From an uncultured Desulfovibrio sp. (GTDB lineage Bacteria; Desulfobacterota; Desulfovibrionia; Desulfovibrionales; Desulfovibrionaceae): DNA of 8,798 nucleotides. The stretch is taken from the NCBI GenBank assembly GCA_900555975.1, contig USNI01000035.1, forward strand, positions 1 through 8,798, read 5' to 3'. The translations under genes were made by a program, and so were the position numbers. Position 1 is the first letter of the stretch; the number at the start of each line of letters is the position of its first letter. The notes beneath the pieces were generated by a model. That model was not told the origin of the DNA, searched no databases, and was given only the letters and a program-made list of their open reading frames with translations. Positions 1 through 5,476 of the stretch are shown piece after piece.

Positions 1-10
1 TGATCTTTTC

Positions 11-40
11 CGTCGTCGGGACTCTTCCGCCCCGGCGACG
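11..40. repeat. Imperfect inverted repeat near the left edge
   Basis: The arms at 11-20 and 31-40 are complementary over 10 bp with one G-T wobble and enclose a 10-base loop. Neither strand has a T-run after the stem, so a terminator role is not supported. It is the outermost of three inverted repeats in the gap after argC and could belong to the leader or tail of a gene beyond the window edge. Confidence 0.35.
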
Positions 41-52
41 CGCATTCACGAC

Positions 53-90
53 GAAGGGGGAGCGGCAACTTGCGTTGCCGCTCCCCCTTC
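53..90 (-). terminator. Long perfect hairpin downstream of argC, probable terminator
   Basis: Positions 53-69 pair perfectly with 74-90 (17 bp, very GC-rich core, four-base loop TTGC). It starts 58 bp past the argC stop on the minus strand, where a transcription end is expected. The T-run after the stem is poor on both strands (only TT inside the stem end), so it may act as a rather inefficient or bidirectional terminator, or as a 3' end stabiliser. The remaining bases of 1-147 contain no gene that I can support. Confidence 0.55.
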
Positions 91-107
91 CCGTATTCCG
101 TTTCTTT

Positions 108-135
108 CGGACATTCCGTGATTCACGGCTGTCCG
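108..135. repeat. Stem-loop just after the argC stop
   Basis: CGGACA at 108-113 pairs with TGTCCG at 130-135, and inside it CCGTG at 116-120 pairs with CACGG at 124-128, with a 2-versus-1 internal bulge and loop ATT. It begins 12 bp beyond the argC stop codon. No T-run follows on the minus strand, so it is more likely a 3' UTR structure than a terminator. Read leftward it is followed by the longer hairpin at 53-90. Confidence 0.4.
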
Positions 136-147
136 GGCCGGCGTTTT

Positions 148-1194
148 CTACGGAACCAGAGGCGCAAAATTCAGCCCCGTTTCCACGGGCAGCGCAAACA
201 TGAGGTTTGCATTGGCCACGGCCTGACCGGAAGCTCCGCGACAGAGATTGTCTATGGCCGACGTGATGATGAGGCGGCCTGTACGCTGATCCACGGTAAC
301 GGCGATGTCGCAGAACATGGTCCCGCGCACGTTGCGGGTTTCCGGCAGTCTGCCGGCAGGCATGACGCGCACCCAGGGACAGTCCTTCCAGAAATCCTCG
401 TACATGGCCTGCACGTCGGCCTGCGAAAGGGCGCTGTTCAGCTTCGTGTAGATGGTGGCAAGAATGCCCCGGCTGATGGGAAGAAGATGCGGATTGAACG
501 ACACCGTCACGGCAGAACCTGCCGCCACGGAAAGTTCCTGTTCAATTTCAGGCGTATGGCGATGTCGGCCGCCGATGTTGTAGGGGCGGAACGAATCGGC
601 GACCTCGCAGTACAGGGAACTGACCACGGCCTTGCGGCCGGCGCCGGTGGTACCGGACTTGGCATCGATGATGATGTCGTCGGTGCGTACGATGCCGCCT
701 CTGAGGGCCGGATACAGCCCGAGGATGGACGCCGTAGGATAGCATCCGGGATTGGCCACCAGACGGGCCTGACGAATCTGCCCGCCATAGATTTCAGGCA
801 GACCGTACACGGCGTGCGCAAGATGTTCCCTGCGGGTATGCGGCTTATACCACGCCTCATAGACTTCGGCATCGCGCAGACGAAAATCCGCCGACAGATC
901 GACGACCTTCACTCCGGCGTCATAGAGATCGGCGCCTATTTCCATGGCCACGCCGTGAGGCACGGCAAGAAACACCACGTCGCAGACTTCGGCCAGGGCG
1001 CGGGCATCAGGCTCAATGAGCGTCACGTCCGCGCCGGGCAGTCCCTGCAGAAAAGGATAGACGGCATCCAGTCGCTTGCCCGCATCCTGTCGCGACGTGG
1101 CCGCGGTCAGTCTCATGGAAGGATGGGAGGCCAGAATGCGGGAAAGTTCCATTCCCGTGTAACCCGTGACGCCGACCAGTCCGGCTCTCAGCAT
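148..1194 (-). CDS. argC: N-acetyl-gamma-glutamyl-phosphate reductase
   Basis: This is the third enzyme of arginine biosynthesis. It reduces N-acetyl-gamma-glutamyl phosphate to N-acetylglutamate semialdehyde with NADPH in the cytoplasm. The 348-residue length is usual for the family. The nucleotide-binding motif GVTGYTG is at residues 8-14, the SADFRLRD segment at 101-108, the catalytic cysteine at C151 in NPGCYPT, the SGTTGAGR loop at 180-187, the RHRHTPEI segment at 210-217, and the C-terminal NLCRGASGQAV dimer and cofactor region at 316-326. All expected key residues are present. The ATG start is supported by GGAG seven bases upstream and by the Rossmann motif lying close to the N-terminus. 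It is the last leftward gene of the block after DUF1844, but a terminator-like hairpin ends two bases before its Shine-Dalgarno, so its transcription may be attenuated or start inside the upstream gene. No other arginine gene is in the window. Confidence 0.97.
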   Translation of the reverse strand: MLRAGLVGVTGYTGMELSRILASHPSMRLTAATSRQDAGKRLDAVYPFLQGLPGADVTLIEPDARALAEVCDVVFLAVPHGVAMEIGADLYDAGVKVVDLSADFRLRDAEVYEAWYKPHTRREHLAHAVYGLPEIYGGQIRQARLVANPGCYPTASILGLYPALRGGIVRTDDIIIDAKSGTTGAGRKAVVSSLYCEVADSFRPYNIGGRHRHTPEIEQELSVAAGSAVTVSFNPHLLPISRGILATIYTKLNSALSQADVQAMYEDFWKDCPWVRVMPAGRLPETRNVRGTMFCDIAVTVDQRTGRLIITSAIDNLCRGASGQAVANANLMFALPVETGLNFAPLVP

Positions 1195-1207
1195 GGCAGT
1201 ACTCCAG

Positions 1208-1232
1208 AAAAAGGGGCCGGAAAATCCGGCCC
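1208..1232 (-). terminator. Intrinsic terminator or attenuator between DUF1844 and argC
   Basis: On the minus strand GGGCCGGA (1232-1225) pairs with TCCGGCCC (1221-1214) around loop TTT. One C and then TTTTT (1212-1208) follow. This is the standard intrinsic-terminator shape. It lies 20 bp past the DUF1844 stop, and its T-run ends two bases before the argC ribosome-binding site (GGAG, 1205-1202), so it can end the upstream transcript or act as a leaky attenuator for argC. Confidence 0.7.
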
Positions 1233-1252
1233 GCTGAAAGAAAAAAGGAGGT

Positions 1253-1522
1253 TCAGGAACGAGCCACGAACTTCATGCGCAGCTCATAAAGGACGTCGCG
1301 CATGAGTTTGCTTTCCTCGGGGGTAAGACCGTTGCGCGTCTTGTCATCGAGCATGGTAAGCACGTCGATGGCATTGCGGGCCAGCGCCTCGTTGCGGGTC
1401 GTGCCTCCGGTTTCCGGATTGGGCACCTCTCCAAGATGCACCAGCGCCGAAGAGGCAAGAGAGAGCACAAAGGTGGAAAACGTGACTTCCGGCAACATGT
1501 GAGCATCCGACCTGTCCGACAT
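1253..1522 (-). CDS. DUF1844 family protein
   Basis: This encodes a small soluble protein of 89 residues and unknown function. The sequence matches the conserved DUF1844 pattern: PEVTFSTFVLSLASSALVHLG at residues 11-31 (quoted only to show the serine/alanine-rich helix), a proline-containing turn GEVPNPE, then a helical second half with AIDVLTMLDDKTRNGLT at 51-67 and a C-terminal VLYELRMKFV helix. There is no signal peptide or catalytic motif. A longer open frame runs up to 1774, but it overlaps the VCBS gene and has low-complexity arginine/glycine content. I chose the ATG at 1522 because GGGGGAA (1531-1525) precedes it and because family members begin a few residues before the conserved PEVTF. 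It lies 29 bp after the VCBS gene on the same strand and is probably co-transcribed with it. No function can be assigned. Confidence 0.9.
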   Translation of the reverse strand: MSDRSDAHMLPEVTFSTFVLSLASSALVHLGEVPNPETGGTTRNEALARNAIDVLTMLDDKTRNGLTPEESKLMRDVLYELRMKFVARS

Positions 1523-1524
1523 GG

Positions 1525-1531
1525 TTCCCCC
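1525..1531 (-). promoter_or_regulatory. Ribosome-binding site fixing the DUF1844 start
   Basis: GGGGGAA lies two bases before the ATG at 1522, in the 29-bp gap after the VCBS stop codon. It supports the short 89-residue reading over the 173-residue open frame that starts inside the neighbouring gene. Confidence 0.6.
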
Positions 1532-1551
1532 GATATCCTGAACGAAAACGG

Positions 1552-3213
1552 TTATTCCTGATAGTTGGGCTTTGCGTTGACCATGGTCGTGTCCAGCGGA
1601 TACATGTACACGGCGCAGCGGGTCTTCACGCCCGAGGTAAGACCAGCATAGGAATTGACGGCCACCACAAGATCCACCTTGCCGTTGTTGTCCACGTCGG
1701 CGACGGACACGTCGCACACCGTGCCTCTGATGCGGCGGGTCTTCCAGAGCAGTTCCATGCCCATGCCGTTCCACAGCATGGCATGGATTTCGCCCTGCGG
1801 ATAGGTACGGTAGTTGGAGAACAGCTTGCCGGCCGCGGTGATGGGCTTGTTGACGATGAGTTCATAGCGACCGTCACGATCGAGATCCACGACGGGCATG
1901 CGCATGGGGATGTAATACAGCACGGCATCGGAGCTTTCACCGCTGGAGGCCAGGGAACCTATGCCGCGATCGCCCATGGCGTACACGGAGCTGCCGCTGT
2001 AGGTGTCTTCCGTACCAGCAAGACGGTTGCCGCGGGCATCGTAGGTGACCAGCGTCTCATTCTCGGCAATGAGCGCGAGATGGTCGCCGCGCTTGCCGCG
2101 ATCGGCGGGAATCCACGAGAAGTTGAATACCGTGGCCTGCTTGGGCAGATTGGAGAGCTTGCCGCCGCGCACCACTTCGTCCCCCCTGATGCGGGCTTCG
2201 TACACGGCGCCGCTGACCACCTTGCTGCGGTCGCTGTCCTGGGCTATGAGCGCGGGAGCATAGAGCGGCGGAATGTTGACGACGTTCAGATACCGGCGGA
2301 CGTTGCGCACCACCACGCGGAACTTGCCCTGGGAGAACTGAAGAACCTGGGAATAGGCGTTGGTGTCACTCTTGTCATATCCCGAGAGAATGACATAATT
2401 CTTGCCGTCCTGTTCATAGTGACGGGCAAGCACGGGCTTCATGGAGGAGGGAATCTTGTACTCGCCGATCTCCACAAGCTTGTTGCCATCCTTCCAGACG
2501 TAGGCGTTCAGAGTATTGTCGTTGAGCAGCAGCACTTCGTTTCTGCCGTCGCCGTCGATATCGGCGACTTCCATGCCCATGCATTCAAAGCCGATCATCT
2601 GACTGCGGATCTGCGCGCTCTCGCTTTCGGTTCCCTGATAGCGCAGGGCGGGGTTGAGATAGGCGTTGTCCTGAACGCGCCCGTAGGTTTCATTCATGAC
2701 GAAGGCGCTGTTCGGAGATCCCGTGCCCGTGCCCGCGGAGGCTGCGGAGCGGCTTACGTCGGTGCGGCCGAACACTTCGATGTTGATGCTGTCGGCAACG
2801 TTCTGCAGTCCGCCGATGAGGGCGTTCACAGCGGTGGTGGAAGATTCCTTCCACACCTTTCCGTCGGGAGAAAGGGTACTCACGTCGAGACTGGCCTGAT
2901 CACCCATGACGGTGACGCTGCCCCATATGACATAGTCGGCATTGAACTGACGGCCCAGGGATGCGGCCGCATCCCTGGACGCGGGAGCCTTTTCCTTCAG
3001 CGCGGCGTCCTGCCGGGCCACGGGTTCGAACTTTCCCTGCAGGAACAGACGGGACGTCAGCATGGACGGGACGGCCTGACCGAGATAGGAATAGCCCTGA
3101 GCGCCGGAAACCGAGAAGGGAGCCACCACGTAGGTAGCCGCCATGGCTGGCACTTGCATCATCAGCAGCAGAAGGGTAAATGCCCATACAGCGGGCAGAA
3201 ATCGTCTGGACAT
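1552..3213 (-). CDS. Secreted FG-GAP/VCBS repeat protein
   Basis: This is an exported protein of 553 residues and unknown role. An N-terminal Sec signal peptide is clear: SRR at 2-4, a hydrophobic core at about 9-20, and a likely cleavage after AMA at residue 25. Residues 27-150 look like a small alpha/beta domain, with YVVAPFSVSG at 28-37 and NADYVIWGSVTV at 91-102. This resembles TolB/CsgG-type N-terminal domains, but that is only a fold-level guess. The rest is a beta-propeller-like FG-GAP/VCBS region with three calcium-loop motifs: DIDGDGRNE at 218-226, DLDRDGRYE at 443-451 and DVDNNGKVD at 506-514. A low-complexity SAASAGTGTGS linker lies at about 157-166. No lipobox or C-terminal anchor is seen, so it is probably periplasmic or released. 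I chose the ATG at 3213 because AAGGAG precedes it by six bases. The open frame extends 23 codons further, but that stretch is not signal-peptide-like. It leads a probable operon with the DUF1844 gene. Confidence 0.85.
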   Translation of the reverse strand: MSRRFLPAVWAFTLLLLMMQVPAMAATYVVAPFSVSGAQGYSYLGQAVPSMLTSRLFLQGKFEPVARQDAALKEKAPASRDAAASLGRQFNADYVIWGSVTVMGDQASLDVSTLSPDGKVWKESSTTAVNALIGGLQNVADSINIEVFGRTDVSRSAASAGTGTGSPNSAFVMNETYGRVQDNAYLNPALRYQGTESESAQIRSQMIGFECMGMEVADIDGDGRNEVLLLNDNTLNAYVWKDGNKLVEIGEYKIPSSMKPVLARHYEQDGKNYVILSGYDKSDTNAYSQVLQFSQGKFRVVVRNVRRYLNVVNIPPLYAPALIAQDSDRSKVVSGAVYEARIRGDEVVRGGKLSNLPKQATVFNFSWIPADRGKRGDHLALIAENETLVTYDARGNRLAGTEDTYSGSSVYAMGDRGIGSLASSGESSDAVLYYIPMRMPVVDLDRDGRYELIVNKPITAAGKLFSNYRTYPQGEIHAMLWNGMGMELLWKTRRIRGTVCDVSVADVDNNGKVDLVVAVNSYAGLTSGVKTRCAVYMYPLDTTMVNAKPNYQE

Positions 3214-3219
3214 ACAATA

Positions 3220-3225
3220 CTCCTT
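3220..3225 (-). promoter_or_regulatory. Ribosome-binding site fixing the VCBS protein start
   Basis: AAGGAG on the minus strand lies six bases before the ATG at 3213. It places the start directly in front of the basic n-region of the signal peptide and rules out the in-frame extension to 3282. Confidence 0.8.
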
Positions 3226-3241
3226 GAAGGATTTGCAAGGC

Positions 3242-3270
3242 ACTCTACACTTTCTCGCCCCAAACGGCAA
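3242..3270 (-). promoter_or_regulatory. Weak candidate promoter for the VCBS-DUF1844 operon
   Basis: On the minus strand TTGCCG (3270-3265) and TAGAGT (3247-3242) are separated by 17 bp. Matches to the sigma-70 consensus are 3/6 and 4/6. A start near 3235 would give a leader of about 20 bases. The match is weak, and I found no convincing promoter for the divergent rightward gene in the same 113-bp spacer. Confidence 0.3.
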
Positions 3271-3326
3271 CAGCGCGATCACTCACTTTTTGTAACAGCA
3301 AGCCACATGATGATCCCACGGTGACC

Positions 3327-4586
3327 ATGACCACAGCACGACGTTCCTTCCGCTTCGCCTGCGCCCCCGCGGAAATTCCCCTTGTCGAGGAAATGCTTCG
3401 TCTTCAGGGCTTCCGCTTTGAAGAAGATCCCTTTTTCCCGCCTGCCCGGCGCCTTGTGGAAGGACCGGGGCCTCTGGGCAACAGTCTGGCCGGATTTTTC
3501 GGCCTTCTCTACATTCAGGACAGGGCATCCATGCTTCCGCCCGTAGCTCTCGATCCTCCGAAGGGGGCTTCCGTTCTCGACATGTGCTCCAGTCCGGGAA
3601 GCAAGACCAGTCAGCTCGCCTGGCTCGTGGGTCCGGACGGTCTAGTGCTCGGCAACGAACCGTCGCCCGTCCGTCTTGCCAATCTGCGGCGCAATCTGCA
3701 CGTCATGGGTCTCACGCAGACGGTCACCTGCTGCCAGAGCGGGGAAAGCATGCCGCTTCCCGATGCGTCATGGGACTTCATCCAGCTCGATCCTCCCTGC
3801 TCCGGATGGGGCACCGTGGAAAAGAATCCCAGAGTCATGGATATCTGGAAGGACGACAAGGTCGCGCCGCTCATCCGGCTACAGAAGGACCTTCTGCGCG
3901 AAGCCGGGAGACTGCTGCGTCCCGGAGGCGTGGTCGTGTACTCCACCTGCACCACCGACGTGGAGGAAAACGAAAAACAGGTTCTTTTCGCCCGTGAGGA
4001 ACTGGGACTTGAACTGGAACCGCTCGACAGCGTTCCCGGTTTCAATCTGCAGCCGCCGCAGGGATGCGAGGGCGTGTGGTGCCTTTCTCCGAAGCTGGGC
4101 GACACACAGGGCTTCTTCGTGGCCAGACTGCGCAAACCGGGACGCTCCGAAGGTCCCGTTCCCTATACGGAACAGCCCGTGCAGGCCGAGGTCGTCGACG
4201 ATCGCCGCCTCAGGGAACAGGGGCTGGACCCGGAACGCGTTCACGCCGACATAGGCATCTTCGGCGGCAGCCTGCATGCTCTGCCCGTACAGGCGCTCGC
4301 CCGTCTTCCGGAGTCTCTGCACTGGCAGGGGCTGTACATGGGAAAGGCAGGCAAAAACGGCGACATCCGCCTTTCTCCCCGCGTCCGCATCGAGGGGCCG
4401 GGAGCGCACGTCGATCTGGAAGGCATGGAAGGGCTGAAGATCATCTCGGGTCTTCTGCAGGGACAGAGCATTGCGGCGCCGTCGGGCATCGGAGCCGGAG
4501 AGCGTACCGCCCTGCTCCGCTGGAACTCTCTTCCCCTCGGCAGACTGAACATCAAGAACAAACGACTGGTCTGGTCGGAACGCTAG
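3327..4586 (+). CDS. RsmB/NOP family RNA m5C methyltransferase (RsmF-like)
   Basis: This is a SAM-dependent cytosine-C5 methyltransferase that probably modifies rRNA or tRNA in the cytoplasm. Numbering below is from GTG 3321 (subtract 2 for the chosen ATG). Residues about 10-80 form the N-terminal RNA-binding lobe, with YIQDRASMLPP at 64-74. SAM motif I is VLDMCSSPGSKTSQLA at 85-100, and E113 is the likely ribose ligand. Motif IV DPPCSGWGT at 157-165 carries C160. Motif VI YSTCTTDVEENE carries C210, the expected attacking nucleophile, while C160 is expected to release the product. The RNA m5C two-cysteine arrangement is thus intact. Residues about 295-421 fit the RsmF-type C-terminal region (HADIGIFGGSLHALP at 308-322). 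The length of about 420 is slightly shorter than E. coli RsmF. I prefer ATG 3327 because GGTGA lies just before it; GTG 3321 is in frame and cannot be excluded. The exact target base cannot be told from sequence. Confidence 0.9.
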   Translation: MTTARRSFRFACAPAEIPLVEEMLRLQGFRFEEDPFFPPARRLVEGPGPLGNSLAGFFGLLYIQDRASMLPPVALDPPKGASVLDMCSSPGSKTSQLAWLVGPDGLVLGNEPSPVRLANLRRNLHVMGLTQTVTCCQSGESMPLPDASWDFIQLDPPCSGWGTVEKNPRVMDIWKDDKVAPLIRLQKDLLREAGRLLRPGGVVVYSTCTTDVEENEKQVLFAREELGLELEPLDSVPGFNLQPPQGCEGVWCLSPKLGDTQGFFVARLRKPGRSEGPVPYTEQPVQAEVVDDRRLREQGLDPERVHADIGIFGGSLHALPVQALARLPESLHWQGLYMGKAGKNGDIRLSPRVRIEGPGAHVDLEGMEGLKIISGLLQGQSIAAPSGIGAGERTALLRWNSLPLGRLNIKNKRLVWSER

Positions 4587-4605
4587 ACAAAACTCGGAGG
4601 GAGCG

Positions 4606-4633
4606 CATCGATCCCGTTCCTGACGGGGCGATG
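4606..4633. terminator. Hairpin between convergent genes, possible bidirectional terminator
   Basis: CATCG (4606-4610) pairs with CGATG (4629-4633), and CCCGT (4613-4617) pairs with ACGGG (4623-4627). The stems are separated by a 2-versus-1 internal loop, with a five-base loop TCCTG. It sits in the 55-bp gap between the RsmF-like stop (4586) and the TrmN6-like stop (4642), where a shared terminator is expected. Rightward it is followed by only TTT; leftward a TTTT comes about 14 bp later, so its efficiency is doubtful. Confidence 0.45.
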
Positions 4634-4641
4634 TTTCCCGC

Positions 4642-5355
4642 TCAGCATTCCATTCTTTCCACGCGAAGGGTTCCCCGTCCGTTCTTGCGAGCCTCAAGAA
4701 GTACGAACGTGGCCGGAGCAGACTGCCTTGTAAAGACGAAACGCAGTCTCTCCGGCCGCAGTCTCCGCGGCAGGGCGGCGAGAAGATCCGTCGTGCGCTC
4801 CGCTCCGCTCACCGCCATGAGAACGGCCGAAGGTTTCAGCAGTCTGTCGGCTGCGGAAAAAAAATCCGGAAAGGTGTGCTCCGTGCCGAAAAGCGCGGTA
4901 CGACGCATGCATGAGGATGGTACACGTCCGGCCCCCTCCCTGCGCCACGGAGGATTGCAGAGCACGGCGTCAAAAAGCGGGAGTGCGTCGGGCGAGGCAT
5001 CCCCGCCGGAACAGGCGCGAAGACGCCGCACACAGCCGGCATCCGCCACGTCTCCTCCGACAACGGAAAAGCGCCGCTCCACGCCGAGTCTGACGGCATT
5101 TCGTTCTGCGGCTTCGACCAGCGCGGACTGAATCTCCAGACCGACCCCCTGCCACAGCGGTCTGCGACGCAGCACGGCCAGCGCCACCACCCCGCATCCC
5201 GTTCCGAGATCGGCGAAACTCGTTCTTTCCGGCAGGGCGCTTTCCATGGCAAACTCGGCAAGCAGCAGAGCATCCCTGCTGAAACGAAAACTGCCCTCCG
5301 GCTGCTCCAGACCGGAAGGAAACGCCGCACCTTCCCTGCTTTCCTCCTCCTTCAC
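4642..5355 (-). CDS. TrmN6-like SAM-dependent adenine-N6 methyltransferase
   Basis: This 237-residue class I methyltransferase is of the tRNA1(Val) A37-N6 (TrmN6/YfiC) type and is probably a tRNA-modifying enzyme. The N-terminal FRFSRDALLLAEFA at residues 23-36 is characteristic of the family. SAM motif I is DLGTGCGVV at 49-57, with the acidic residue of motif II at E74 (GLEIQ). The amino-methyltransferase motif is NPPW at 134-137, a member of the N/D-PP-Y/F/W class typical of N6-adenine methylation. The C-terminus ends with KNGRGTLRVE, as is usual in the family. The start is GTG: AAGGAG (5366-5361) lies five bases upstream. The overlapping ATG at 5357 reads ATG TGA and so cannot be the start. 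The gene is divergent from the EndoQ-UvrD fusion and convergent with the RsmF-like gene. HemK/PrmC-like or other NPPY methyltransferases are less likely alternatives because of the N-terminal and C-terminal signatures. The tRNA target is inferred from family only. Confidence 0.82.
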   Translation of the reverse strand: MKEEESREGAAFPSGLEQPEGSFRFSRDALLLAEFAMESALPERTSFADLGTGCGVVALAVLRRRPLWQGVGLEIQSALVEAAERNAVRLGVERRFSVVGGDVADAGCVRRLRACSGGDASPDALPLFDAVLCNPPWRREGAGRVPSSCMRRTALFGTEHTFPDFFSAADRLLKPSAVLMAVSGAERTTDLLAALPRRLRPERLRFVFTRQSAPATFVLLEARKNGRGTLRVERMEC

Positions 5356-5360
5356 ATATA

Positions 5361-5366
5361 CTCCTT
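5361..5366 (-). promoter_or_regulatory. Ribosome-binding site and GTG start of the TrmN6-like gene
   Basis: AAGGAG on the minus strand is five bases before the GTG at 5355. An ATG two bases nearer (5357) is followed at once by TGA, giving a start-stop pair that overlaps the true start. A second purine-rich AAGGAGGAGG follows within codons 2-5. Confidence 0.65.
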
Positions 5367-5379
5367 CGCGTTGATGTCA

Positions 5380-5408
5380 TTGCGAAACATACCCGTTCCC
5401 GCTATAAA
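5380..5408 (+). promoter_or_regulatory. Sigma-70-type promoter for the EndoQ-UvrD gene
   Basis: TTGCGA (5380-5385) and TATAAA (5403-5408) are separated by exactly 17 bp, matching the consensus at 4/6 and 5/6 positions. Transcription would start near 5414-5416, giving a leader of about 60 bases before the ATG at 5477. This is the best promoter match I find in the window. The -35 lies close to the start of the divergent TrmN6-like gene. Confidence 0.6.
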
Positions 5409-5451
5409 GGAACATCGGTTCCGGACGCCCGGAACATGATCCGCGTTCCGT
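5409..5451. promoter_or_regulatory. Nested GGAAC/GTTCC dyads, candidate operator or leader hairpins
   Basis: Four alternating copies of one pentamer occur: GGAAC (5409), GTTCC (5418), GGAAC (5431) and GTTCC (5446). They form GGAAC-N4-GTTCC (5409-5422), a perfect 7-bp stem GTTCCGG-ACGC-CCGGAAC (5418-5435), and CGGAAC-N9-GTTCCG starting at 5430. The first dyad begins one base after the -10 box and covers the expected transcription start, a typical repressor position. The core GAAC-N4-GTTC looks like the LexA box of Firmicutes and Actinobacteria. The regulator is not known, and mutually exclusive RNA hairpins are an alternative reading. Confidence 0.4.
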
Positions 5452-5476
5452 TTCCTTTTTCCGTCGTGAGTACCCC

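Noticed and set aside
70..1305. Long rightward open frame of 411 codons opposite argC
   Set aside because: It is a mirror of a clearly recognised argC, has low-complexity His/Gly/Arg content, no recognisable motif, and continues past both ends of argC. This is a GC-rich antisense artefact.
1523..1774. N-terminal extension of the DUF1844 protein
   Set aside because: It would overlap the VCBS coding region by more than 200 bp. The added residues are Arg/Gly low complexity, and the ATG at 1522 has its own ribosome-binding site.
3214..3282. N-terminal 23-codon extension of the VCBS protein
   Set aside because: The extension places a cysteine-containing non-hydrophobic stretch before a perfect signal peptide, while AAGGAG lies correctly before ATG 3213.
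1783..3324. Rightward open frame of 513 codons opposite the VCBS protein
   Set aside because: It lies antisense to a gene with a clear signal peptide and calcium-loop motifs. It resembles no family and lacks a ribosome-binding site.
4870..4935. Possible break in the TrmN6-like gene near a run of A and GC-rich repeats
   Set aside because: The reading frame is continuous from the SAM motif through NPPW to the family-typical C-terminus, so there is no frameshift.
4064..5131. Rightward open frame of 355 codons spanning the RsmF-like 3' end and the TrmN6-like gene
   Set aside because: It overlaps two well-supported genes in other frames, and its translation is arginine-rich low complexity with no motif.
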